Shown here in pieces: positions 32,889 through 40,046 of a stretch of DNA of 64,000 nucleotides; within the stretch, counting starts at the first letter, position 1, and each line of letters opens with the position of its first letter. The stretch spans positions 70,185 to 134,184 of the forward strand of contig CAKSFN010000006.1 of assembly GCA_934454405.1 (NCBI GenBank), read 5' to 3'. Made by a program: the position numbers and the translations under genes. Origin of the DNA: an uncultured Eubacteriales bacterium (lineage in GTDB: Bacteria; Bacillota; Clostridia; Oscillospirales; UBA644). The notes beneath the pieces are model-generated. The model saw only the letters and a program-made list of their open reading frames with translations. It was not told the DNA's origin and searched no databases.

Positions 32889-33425
32889 ATGCCCAGTGAA
32901 AAGGTTTTAAGCGAAAAGAAGGCTGTCGTTGCGGCTCTTGCTGAAAAGATCAAGGCTTCCGGTACGGGCGTTCTCGTTGACTATAAAGGTCTGACGGTCG
33001 CGGAAGATACCGAACTCAGAAGAGCTCTTCGCGCCGCCGGAGTTGAATATTCCGTCGTGAAGAACACTCTGACCAGATTCGCTCTTAAAGAAGCAGGTTA
33101 CGAAGGACTTGACGAAGTACTCAACGGAACAACTTCTCTTGCCCTTGCAAGCGATGACGTTGTCGCTCCCGCAAAGGTAATCTGCAAATTCGCAAAAGAA
33201 CACGGCGACAAGATCTCCGTCAAAGGCGGCTTCATCGAAGGCAAAGTCGTTCCCGTTGAGGACGTTATCGCGCTTTCCAAAGTTCCCTCGAAGGAAGACC
33301 TTATCTCCAAAACGCTCTACTGCATCCTTTCTCCTCTTCAGGGTCTTGCGATCGCGCTTCAGGCCATCGCCGACAAGAAGAACGAAGGCGCAGAGGCACC
33401 CGCTGCGGAGGCTGCCGCAGAATAA
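32889..33425 (+). CDS. rplJ: 50S ribosomal protein uL10
   Basis: 178 residues from the ATG at 32889, chosen for GGGAGGTG just upstream. MPSEKVLSEKKAVVAALAEK, VDYKGLTVAEDTELRRALR and YSVVKNTLTRFAL are characteristic of uL10. The C-terminal helix that holds bL12 dimers ends in an Ala/Glu tail. It forms the ribosome stalk base and is followed by rplL as usual. Confidence 0.97.
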   Translation: MPSEKVLSEKKAVVAALAEKIKASGTGVLVDYKGLTVAEDTELRRALRAAGVEYSVVKNTLTRFALKEAGYEGLDEVLNGTTSLALASDDVVAPAKVICKFAKEHGDKISVKGGFIEGKVVPVEDVIALSKVPSKEDLISKTLYCILSPLQGLAIALQAIADKKNEGAEAPAAEAAAE

Positions 33426-33549
33426 GCGAGAAAACATCGCGGCGTGAGAATTACGGTTTTTACGCATTTTACGGGCGTGAATGCGCCTGACGCTCTGCGC
33501 GGCGTTATAATAAGCGCAAGAAAATATTTATTATCGGAGGAAAATCAAA

Positions 33550-33927
33550 ATGGCAAGTGAAAAAATTACCAATATGATCGAAGAGATCAAAACCCTTACT
33601 GTTCTTGAACTCAATGAACTCGTTAAAGCTCTTGAAGAGGAATTCGGCGTTTCCGCTGCTGCACAGGTAGCGGTAGTTGCCGGCGCTGCCGACGCAGCTC
33701 CCGCCGCTGAGGAAAAGACCGACGCTTCCGTTGTTATCACCGAAGTAGGTCCCAACAAGATGCAGGTTATCAAAGCCGTTAAGGAGATCACCGGTCTCGG
33801 ACTTAAAGAGTCCAAAGAGATCGTTGACGCCGTTCCCAAGGCTGTTAAGGAAAACGTTCCCTATGCAGACGCAGAGGCTATGAAAGCAACTCTCGAAGCA
33901 GCGGGCGCTGTTGTTGAATTGAAGTAA
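33550..33927 (+). CDS. rplL: 50S ribosomal protein bL12 (L7/L12)
   Basis: 125 residues, with GGAGG upstream. An N-terminal dimer domain (EKITNMIEEIKTLTVLELNE), an Ala-rich hinge and the C-terminal domain with PNKMQVIKAVKEITGLGLKE and AKAVVE-type ending (LEAAGAVVELK) are complete. It recruits translation GTPases. It is the last gene of the transcript and is followed by a strong terminator. Confidence 0.97.
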   Translation: MASEKITNMIEEIKTLTVLELNELVKALEEEFGVSAAAQVAVVAGAADAAPAAEEKTDASVVITEVGPNKMQVIKAVKEITGLGLKESKEIVDAVPKAVKENVPYADAEAMKATLEAAGAVVELK

Positions 33928-33946
33928 TTCAATCCCGAACAAAAAT

Positions 33947-33985
33947 CGGAGCAGACTTTTTCGGTCTGCTCCGTTTTGTTTTTTT
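33947..33985 (+). terminator. rplJL terminator
   Basis: CGGAGCAGAC pairs with GTCTGCTCCG around TTTTTCG and is followed by TTTTGTTTTTTT. Confidence 0.93.
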
Positions 33986-34056
33986 AATCCGTTCGTGAAA
34001 TTCCGGCTGATAAGGGTTTGAGTTTCGACAGGTTTTCGGCAGCATTGTAAACTCTG

Positions 34057-34085
34057 TTGAAATCGCGTCTTTGATGTGTTATTAT
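34057..34085 (+). promoter_or_regulatory. Promoter of the class II aldolase gene
   Basis: TTGAAA (34057-34062), 17 bases, TATTAT (34080-34085), about 34 bases before the start. Confidence 0.6.
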
Positions 34086-34118
34086 TCTGCTGAAAAAAAG
34101 ATACAGGTGGTAAACGAT

Positions 34119-34778
34119 ATGGAAAAAACAGGCAAAGACTATAAAAACGAAGTTGTGACTTATGCGAAGATACTTGATGAAAAGGGACTTGTCAACACGG
34201 TTGAGGGTAATCTTTCGGTTCTTGACAGGGTAACGGGCAGGCTTTATGTCACCCCGTCCGGCACGCGCAAGCGTTTTCTTGATGCGGACAAGATAGCCGT
34301 TATGCAGAACGGTGAACAGGTTGAGGGCAGTCTGCCGCGTTCGAGCGAATATCTGCTGCACATGGAGGCGTTGAAAGCGCGCCCGACCTGCAACGCCGTT
34401 GCGCACGTTCATTCTCCGTATCTAACCGCATACGCTTACTGCGGCAAGGACATCAGTATAAAATGCTCGTCATCTTTTGCCATTCTTTTCGGCGAGAAGA
34501 TCCCGTGTATTCCTTACGGCGAAGCGGCAACGCCGCACATCGCGGACGGGCTTGCGGAAGCGCTGAAAGACAACGACCTTGTTCTGCTTGCAAATCACGG
34601 CGTTATCTCCGTGGGAAGAACGCTTGAAGATGCCGTCAAGCTTATCGAAGCGGCAGAAGAGGTTATGAAGATATACTCCTATGCCAAGCAGATAGGGCAG
34701 ACAAGCGACCTTTCCGACGAACAGCTGAAATCTATTTTCGAGCACCACCCCGGCAGCAAGCGCAACCGTTTGAGATAG
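34119..34778 (+). CDS. Class II aldolase/adducin-family protein
   Basis: 219 residues from the ATG at 34119 (AGGTGG upstream; an earlier in-frame start lies in the promoter). The fold is recognised by LVNTVEGNLSVLD, YVTPSGTRKRFLD, EYLLHMEALKARP, the metal-binding HVHSPY and the third His in LLANHGVISVG. Members such as L-fuculose-1-phosphate aldolase and ribulose-5-phosphate epimerase use zinc to act on sugar phosphates. The Glu in SSEYLLHMEAL may be the proton donor. The gene stands alone, so the substrate cannot be inferred from context. Confidence 0.85.
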   Translation: MEKTGKDYKNEVVTYAKILDEKGLVNTVEGNLSVLDRVTGRLYVTPSGTRKRFLDADKIAVMQNGEQVEGSLPRSSEYLLHMEALKARPTCNAVAHVHSPYLTAYAYCGKDISIKCSSSFAILFGEKIPCIPYGEAATPHIADGLAEALKDNDLVLLANHGVISVGRTLEDAVKLIEAAEEVMKIYSYAKQIGQTSDLSDEQLKSIFEHHPGSKRNRLR

Positions 34779-34907
34779 GCGGAAACGGTTCGGCTTTTCC
34801 GAAAGCTTCTCATTTTTCGTGAAGGCTTTGCTCTGTTCGGGCAAAAAACCTCCGTCTTTAAATGATTTTTAACGGGTTTAATCAAAAACCTTTATCTTGA
34901 ATACAGC

Positions 34908-35172
34908 AAAAAGGGTCTGTAAAAAAAACGCAAGTTTTTTTTACAGACCCTTTGGGGATAGGAAAAAAGGTTCAGAATGGGTGAATCGAACCCGAAGGTG
35001 TATGTTTATACATCGAGAGGTGAGATTCGCCCGTAGCAAAAAAGGCGTATTAAAACCTTATTTTATGGAAAACACAAAAATTGCTGTTTTGAGTCGTTTT
35101 GTTTATCTTTTAAGCCATTGCTTTTTTGTATTTTTCAGCCTTTTTTGCGGTCTGGGCTTTTTTTACATCCCC
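34908..35172 (+). repeat. About 265-bp dispersed repeat, plus-strand copy
   Basis: It begins with hairpin AAAGGGTCTGTAAAAAAAAC/TTTTTTTTACAGACCC (34908-34953, family copy 4, also the terminator of the aldolase gene), then GGGGATAGGAAAAAAGGTTC, a stem GGTGAATC/GATTCGCC with an inserted TGTATG/CATACA-like loop, and a T-rich tail ending in CATCCCC. It is nearly identical to the minus-strand copy at 28807-29054. The changed pair in the hairpin (GGGTCTG/CAGACCC) is compensated. It fills most of the gap before degV. Confidence 0.85.
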
Positions 35173-35202
35173 TTTCGGGAACGGGGGAAAACTCCCGCTA
35201 CT

Positions 35203-36057
35203 TTATTCTTCCATAATGTAGAGTATTCCGAGCGTGTCCTTGCCGCAATGCGAGGTTATCGTGCCTCCCGCAAATGTGATGAGAACTTCGTCGAAAAGCC
35301 CGAGACCTTCAATTATCTCCTTCGCATAATTCGGCAGGTCGTAATCCGTGCAGGAGCAGGTCACAAAGATTCTGTCCCTCTTGAACTTCACGCCGGGAAG
35401 CGTCAGACGGTCAAGAATGTATTTCTTAACAACGTCTTTCATATTTCCTCTGTATTTGCCTGCCATCTCCATTTTGCCCGAATGAACTTCGATAAGCGGT
35501 TTGAGCTTGAGCAGGTTCGCGCCCACCGCCGCAACGCCCGAGCAGCGTCCGCCCTTGTAAAGATAATCGACGGAATTGATAACAAAGCTTACATTCAGTC
35601 TGTCAACAAGAGAAGAAACATAGTCAACTATCTCCTGTCCCGTTTTTGTTTCGTCCTGCGCCATTATCGCGGCTTCTATCACAAGCTGACCGATACCCGT
35701 GGACAGATTGCGCGAGTCAACAACGAACACGCCGTCTATCTCCTCCGCCGCGATTTTCGCGTTCTGGCAGCAGCTGGACATTTCGGCGCTGATGGTGAAA
35801 TGGATTATCTCGTCGCATTCCTTTTTAAGCTCCGTAAAAACGTCGGTATACGTTCCCACGCTGACCGCCGCGGTTTTCGGCAGCACGCCCGTTTTCGACA
35901 CATAGTCGTATATCATCTGAGGAAAGATATCGACCTGATCCGTGTAGTCCTTGTCTCCGAGAAAAATCTGGAGAGGGGTAATGGTTATATTGTACTTTTC
36001 TATAAGTTCGGGTGAAAGGTCGCAGGTGCTGTCGGCGCAAATTCTGATTTTCGACAT
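35203..36057 (-). CDS. DegV-family fatty-acid-binding protein
   Basis: 284 residues from the ATG at 36057 (CGGAGG upstream; a longer frame runs into the promoter). MSKIRICADSTCDLSPELIE with the conserved ADSTCDL, KTAAVSVGTY, FTISAEMSSCCQNA and INSVDYLYKGGRCSG are DegV hallmarks. In Staphylococcus such proteins (FakB) present bound fatty acids to the kinase FakA; this is a likely role, but no fakA is in the window. Monocistronic. Confidence 0.92.
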   Translation of the reverse strand: MSKIRICADSTCDLSPELIEKYNITITPLQIFLGDKDYTDQVDIFPQMIYDYVSKTGVLPKTAAVSVGTYTDVFTELKKECDEIIHFTISAEMSSCCQNAKIAAEEIDGVFVVDSRNLSTGIGQLVIEAAIMAQDETKTGQEIVDYVSSLVDRLNVSFVINSVDYLYKGGRCSGVAAVGANLLKLKPLIEVHSGKMEMAGKYRGNMKDVVKKYILDRLTLPGVKFKRDRIFVTCSCTDYDLPNYAKEIIEGLGLFDEVLITFAGGTITSHCGKDTLGILYIMEE

Positions 36058-36087
36058 TTTTTTCCTCCGTTGTAAAAATATATAATG

Positions 36088-36116
36088 ATTATACATTATT
36101 TTTTCTTAACAGTCAA
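36088..36116 (-). promoter_or_regulatory. degV promoter
   Basis: On the minus strand TTGACT (36116-36111), 17 bases, TATAAT (36093-36088). Confidence 0.8.
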
Positions 36117-36209
36117 GCGTTTTCGGAATATTTCTTTCGTTTGCGGCGCGGAATATATTTTTTTCCGCAGAGTATAATATAGAAAGAACGAAACGGGAGA
36201 TTTGCAATT

Positions 36210-36362
36210 ATGAAAAGACCGGAAGATTTTTCCGTAATCAAAAAATACTGTCCGATACTGAAAAAGAACGTTGCCGTCAAAGTCTGCCACGAAAACGGAA
36301 ACCGCCGCGAATGTCTGAACAGCGCGGAATGTGACGGAAAGTGCCGAAATTCGTATCTGTGA
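36210..36362 (+). CDS. 50-residue Cys-rich protein, probable metal-binding
   Basis: A short frame starting ATG-AAA-AGA after CGGGAGA, with TATAAT 30 bases upstream (36173-36178) and a terminator just downstream, so it has the parts of a real gene although it is very short. The protein reads MKRPEDFSVIKKYCPILKKN, then VAVKVCHENG and ends with CLNSAECDGKCRNSYL. Five cysteines, with a CP...C...C....C...C order, suggest a zinc-ribbon-like or iron-binding fold. Similar CP-k-v..CL...C...C small proteins are, from memory, common and unnamed in Clostridia. Function unknown. Confidence 0.6.
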   Translation: MKRPEDFSVIKKYCPILKKNVAVKVCHENGNRRECLNSAECDGKCRNSYL

Positions 36363-36387
36363 CGGAAAAACGGCTGCTCAAAAACCG

Positions 36388-36420
36388 AAAACGGACGGGG
36401 AAAAGCCCGTCCGTTTTGCG
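36388..36420. terminator. Two-way terminator between the Cys-rich gene and tyrS
   Basis: AAAACGGACGGG pairs with CCCGTCCGTTTT around GAAAAG; A- and T-runs suit both converging genes. Confidence 0.88.
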
Positions 36421-36426
36421 TTGTCA

Positions 36427-37653
36427 TTATTTGTATTCGACTTTTACGAAATTCTTCTTTCCGCGTTTGAGAATAAACTCTTCTCCGAACGCCGCCTTGG
36501 AATAAGCCGTTTTTATGTCCGCCGCCTTTTCGCCGTTGACGCTCACGCCGCCCTGCTCAACCGCGCGTCTGCCTTCTGCTCTTGACGGAACAAGTCCCGA
36601 TTTGACAAGAACGGAAACGATGTCAATTTCTCCGTTTTCGTTGAAATCCTCGTCCGCGAGGCTGAATGTCGGCATATGTTCGCTTGCAACGCCCCTGCCG
36701 AACAGCGCTCGGGAGCCCTCCTGCGCCTTCGCCGCCTCGTCTTCGCCGTGAACGAGCTTTGTCAACTCAAACGCAAGGATCTCTTTTGCTTCGTTAAGCT
36801 TGCTGCCTTCCCACGTGTCCATCTCGTCTATCTGTTCAAGCGGCAGGAACGTCAGCATACGCAGGCATTTAAGCACGTCCGCGTCCGCGATATTGCGCCA
36901 ATACTGATAAAACTCAAACGGGGAAGTCTTGTTCGGGTCGAGCCAGACCGCGCCGGACTGCGTTTTGCCCATTTTTTTGCCCTCGGAGTTGAGCAGCAGC
37001 GTTATCGTCATCGCGTAAGCGTCTTTGCCGAGCTTTTTCCTGATAAGCTCCGTTCCGCCGAGCATATTCGACCACTGGTCGTCGCCGCCGAACTGCATAT
37101 TGCAGCCGTATTTCTGATACAGCGCGTAGAAGTCGTAGGACTGCATTATCATATAGTTGAATTCGAGGAACGAAAGCCCCTTTTCCATTCTTTGCTTGTA
37201 GCATTCGGCGCGGAGCATGTTGTTTACCGAGAAGCACGCACCCACGTCGCGAAGCATTTCGATGTAATTAAGATCGAGCAGCCAGTCCGCGTTGTTGACC
37301 ATCAGCGCCTTGCCCTCCGAGAAGTCGATAAAGCGGCTCATCTGCTTTTTGAAGCAGTCGCAGTTATGCCGTATCTGCTCAGGCGTCATCATATTTCTCA
37401 TATCCGTGCGTCCGGACGGGTCGCCGATATATCCCGTGCCTCCGCCGATAAGAGCGATGGGCTTGTTGCCCGCCATTTGAAGTCTCTTCATCAGGCAGAG
37501 CGCCATAAAATGCCCTACGTGCAGGCTGTCCGCGGTCGGGTCGAAGCCGATGTAGAAAACGGCTTTTCCTCCGTTGATGAGTTCTCTGATCTCTTTCTCG
37601 TCCGTCACCTGGGCGATAAGCCCTCTTGCGACGAGTTCTTCGTAAATCTGCAT
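36427..37653 (-). CDS. tyrS: Tyrosyl-tRNA synthetase
   Basis: 408 residues. The class I signature HIGH appears as HVGH in YIGFDPTADSLHVGHFMAL, and KMSKS as KMGKT (GKKMGKTQSGAVW). FGGDDQWSNMLGG binds tyrosine and ATP. The C-terminus is an S4 RNA-binding domain (SGLVPSRAEGRRAVEQGGVS). It charges tRNA-Tyr. Expression is controlled by the T-box directly upstream, whose specifier codon is UAC. Confidence 0.97.
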   Translation of the reverse strand: MQIYEELVARGLIAQVTDEKEIRELINGGKAVFYIGFDPTADSLHVGHFMALCLMKRLQMAGNKPIALIGGGTGYIGDPSGRTDMRNMMTPEQIRHNCDCFKKQMSRFIDFSEGKALMVNNADWLLDLNYIEMLRDVGACFSVNNMLRAECYKQRMEKGLSFLEFNYMIMQSYDFYALYQKYGCNMQFGGDDQWSNMLGGTELIRKKLGKDAYAMTITLLLNSEGKKMGKTQSGAVWLDPNKTSPFEFYQYWRNIADADVLKCLRMLTFLPLEQIDEMDTWEGSKLNEAKEILAFELTKLVHGEDEAAKAQEGSRALFGRGVASEHMPTFSLADEDFNENGEIDIVSVLVKSGLVPSRAEGRRAVEQGGVSVNGEKAADIKTAYSKAAFGEEFILKRGKKNFVKVEYK

Positions 37654-37689
37654 TGTTTTCCTCCGTATATGATTAATTTTTTTTCAATA

Positions 37690-37970
37690 AAAAAGTCCTT
37701 GAAAGCCTGATAAAGACTTTCAAGGACGACCTTCGCCGTGTTACCACCTTGATTCGCGTTCTCCTCGCGAAAAACGCCTTTGCAAGTGCCTTGCGCCCGT
37801 ATAATGAGCCCTGACACTCCGTTCCGTCACGGGGAACCTCCGTCGCAGCCTACTCGCCGTCTTTCGGTGCGCCGCTCGGGGATGTATTCGCAAAGCCGCC
37901 TCCCGCGCCTCTCACCGACCGGCTGCTCTCTTTCGGAACGTGTCTCTGTTACTTCTTCCCGTCTTCGCGT
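37690..37970 (-). promoter_or_regulatory. Tyrosine T-box leader
   Basis: On the minus strand the T-box core AAGGTGGTAACACGG (37750-37736) is followed by the terminator GTCCTTGAAAG/CTTTCAAGGAC (37727-37695) and TTTTTT. The specifier bulge reads GAATACATC, giving UAC for Tyr, in agreement with tyrS. Uncharged tRNA-Tyr would favour antitermination. An open frame through this region is spurious. Confidence 0.93.
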
Positions 37971-37977
37971 TTTTATT

Positions 37978-38006
37978 ATAATACAATATTTTTCCCCGTT
38001 TGTCAA
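37978..38006 (-). promoter_or_regulatory. tyrS T-box promoter
   Basis: On the minus strand TTGACA (38006-38001), 17 bases, TATTAT (37983-37978). Confidence 0.75.
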
Positions 38007-38021
38007 GAGGCTTTTGCCGGA

Positions 38022-38558
38022 TTATTTTCCGCCGCCTCCGATGGCTATGTTCGGCGCCGTGGTTGTCTGCGCCTCCGCCTCCCTCGCAAGCACGGACGCG
38101 GGCTTTGCAAAGCCGTGCATAAAGCCTCCCAGCGCCGGAGATGAAACATCGCCCGCGATTATCGTTTCGTCAACAACTATCAGGTTTGCGTTTACGGTCT
38201 CTGCGTTGTCGGGATAATTCGTCACCTTGTAGGTGTATTTGACCGCCTTTTCGCCCTTGTACTTCGTGAGGTCAAGCCCCTGTGCGCGCTGAATGTTGTT
38301 GTAGGCGTCGTAGGTCGTGTCGAAGCTTGTCGGAATAACTATATCCGAAACGCTTACGGGGTCGTTTTCGACTTCCCAGCCGAAATCTTTAAGAAATTCC
38401 ACTCTTTCATCGTTCGTTTTCGTCACGTATTCGGCGTTCGCGGCAACCGTGCCTCCGCTTCCCGCAACGGCGACGATAACAACAAGCGCTATGCAGCACA
38501 GCGCAAGCGCAGCCACAAGTATTTTGCCTTTCGTGATTTTTGCAGACATTACAAACAT
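38022..38558 (-). CDS. DUF4830-like membrane-anchored protein
   Basis: 178 residues. One transmembrane helix (about 12-33: LVAALALCCIALVVIVAVAG) is followed by an outside domain: DERVEFLKDFGWEVENDPVS, IVIPTSFDTTYDAYNNIQRA and QGLDLTKYKGEKAVKYTYKV, which is the DUF4830 pattern. The end is Thr/Gly-rich. An in-frame ATG lies 9 bases after the chosen one. The gene faces away from the next operon. Function is unknown; proteins of this type are frequent in Clostridia and may belong to the sporulation or envelope set. Confidence 0.75.
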   Translation of the reverse strand: MFVMSAKITKGKILVAALALCCIALVVIVAVAGSGGTVAANAEYVTKTNDERVEFLKDFGWEVENDPVSVSDIVIPTSFDTTYDAYNNIQRAQGLDLTKYKGEKAVKYTYKVTNYPDNAETVNANLIVVDETIIAGDVSSPALGGFMHGFAKPASVLAREAEAQTTTAPNIAIGGGGK

Positions 38559-38674
38559 TTCCGCACCCTCTGTTCTGAATTATTTTGCTTTGCAGCTTTC
38601 AGTAATCTATATGAGCGGCGGCGCCTTTCAATGACAAAGGAAAAAAGTGTTTTTTGTTTTTTTTGCCCTGCCTC

Positions 38675-38703
38675 TTGCTTTTTTCTTCAAAATCTGCTAA
38701 AAT
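38675..38703 (+). promoter_or_regulatory. Promoter of the nuclease/HelD operon
   Basis: TTGCTT (38675-38680), 17 bases, TAAAAT (38698-38703), 30 bases before the start. Confidence 0.55.
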
Positions 38704-38732
38704 ATATGTACTTTTTTGATGGAGACTTTTTT

Positions 38733-39137
38733 ATGCGGGCTTTTATCTGCGTTGACGACGGCCTCGGCAGACTGTTCTGCGGCCGCCGCCAGAGCCGCGA
38801 CAGGGTTCTTTGCGAGGATATCGTCAGAACCGTCGGAAACGGGGCTCTTTACATAGAAAGTTATTCCGGGCCGCTTTTTTCGGGCTTCGGAAAAACCGCG
38901 CGCGTCTGCTCCGAGCCGCCGAAAGAAAAGGATGCGTATTTCTTCTTTGAAAAAACGTCTCCCGAAGCGTATGCGAACCTTGTTTCGGAATGGACGGTTT
39001 ACCGCTGGAACAGGCTTTATCCGTCCGACGTAAAGTTTTCCGCAGACCTTCTGCGCGGCTTTCGTCTTGCTTCGACGGCGGAATTTGCCGGCTCCTCTCA
39101 CGACAGGATAACAAAAGAGGTGTACGTCCGTGAATAA
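38733..39137 (+). CDS. Small conserved protein of unknown function (often labelled ribonuclease Z)
   Basis: 134 residues from the ATG at 38733 (GGAG upstream; the longer frame has no ribosome site). MRAFICVDDGLGRLFCGRRQ with SRDRVLCEDI at the start and FRLASTAEFAGSSHDRITKE near the end fit a family that, as I recall, carries the name ribonuclease Z in many Clostridia annotations. The true RNase Z motif HxHxDH is absent and the length is far too short, so that name is unsupported. The gene overlaps the nuclease gene by 8 bases. Function unknown. Confidence 0.75.
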   Translation: MRAFICVDDGLGRLFCGRRQSRDRVLCEDIVRTVGNGALYIESYSGPLFSGFGKTARVCSEPPKEKDAYFFFEKTSPEAYANLVSEWTVYRWNRLYPSDVKFSADLLRGFRLASTAEFAGSSHDRITKEVYVRE

Positions 39138-40026
39138 AAAGCTTATTGCGGCGGTGCTTGCGGTTCTCGTCTGCGTTGTCTGCGTTGTCGTCTTTCGCGA
39201 TAAGATTGAGCAAAGTCCCGTCGGGGAGACAAGAATTACGGCGCCTTCGGGAACGCAAACGTCGGAACCCTATGTAAAGACGGATGGAAACAATCCACGC
39301 TTTTCCGAAGAGGAGAAGAAGGACGCGACGCCGTTTGAGAGCTATTCGGAGCTTGACGGTCTCGGCAGGTGCGGAGTTGCGTTTGCGTGCGTCGGAAAAG
39401 AAACGATGCCGACGGATAAACGCGGTCCGATAGGCGATATAAAGCCGAGCGGCTGGCACAGCGTGCGCTACGATTTTATCGAAGGCAAATATCTTTATAA
39501 CCGCTGCCATCTGATAGGGTATCAGCTGACCGCCGAGAACGCGAACGAGAGAAATCTTATAACTGGCACGCGACGGATGAACATGAAGGGAATGCTGCCC
39601 TTTGAAAATATGGTCGCGGACTATATACGTGAAACGGGCAACCACGTTCTTTACAGGGTCACGCCCGTGTTTATTGATAAAAACCTCGTCGCTTCGGGCG
39701 TGTATATAGAGGCATATTCCGTTGAGGACGACGGCGACGGCATCTGCTTTTTCGTCTATGTTTTCAACAATCAGCCCGGCGTGAAGATAGATTATCTTAC
39801 GGGCGACAGCGCTGCCGACGGAACGTATGCTTCTTCCGTGACGACGGCGCCGACGGAGAATGAGGAAAAAAAGACATACGTTTTGAATACGTCGAACGGA
39901 AAGTTTCATCTTCCGTCCTGCGACGCGGTCGGAATGATGAAAGAAAAAAACAGGCGGACGGTTGAAAAGAAACGCTCCGAGATTATCGCCGAGGGGTATT
40001 CTCCGTGCGGCTCATGTAATCCTTGA
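39130..40026 (+). CDS. Exported DNA/RNA non-specific endonuclease with zinc-type tail
   Basis: 298 residues from a GTG that overlaps the previous gene. An N-terminal membrane anchor or signal (4-22) is followed by a betabetaalpha-Me nuclease domain: YNRCHLIGYQLTAENANERN with NLITGTRRMN, where the His and Asn of the H-N-N type active site are present (the classic DRGH is NRCH). The C-terminal 50 residues, YVLNTSNGKFHLPSCDAV...GYSPCGSCNP, supply His and three Cys for a small metal site seen at the ends of many Bacillota proteins. It may act in nutrient scavenging or DNA uptake outside the cell. Confidence 0.88.
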   Translation: MNKKLIAAVLAVLVCVVCVVVFRDKIEQSPVGETRITAPSGTQTSEPYVKTDGNNPRFSEEEKKDATPFESYSELDGLGRCGVAFACVGKETMPTDKRGPIGDIKPSGWHSVRYDFIEGKYLYNRCHLIGYQLTAENANERNLITGTRRMNMKGMLPFENMVADYIRETGNHVLYRVTPVFIDKNLVASGVYIEAYSVEDDGDGICFFVYVFNNQPGVKIDYLTGDSAADGTYASSVTTAPTENEEKKTYVLNTSNGKFHLPSCDAVGMMKEKNRRTVEKKRSEIIAEGYSPCGSCNP

Positions 40027-40046
40027 CAGAGGGGGAAAAAAGAAAG

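Noticed and set aside
37605..37817. 70-codon open frame over the start of tyrS
   Set aside because: It runs through the T-box core and terminator, which explain the sequence fully.
38733..39137. Ribonuclease Z
   Set aside because: No HxHxDH motif and only 134 residues.
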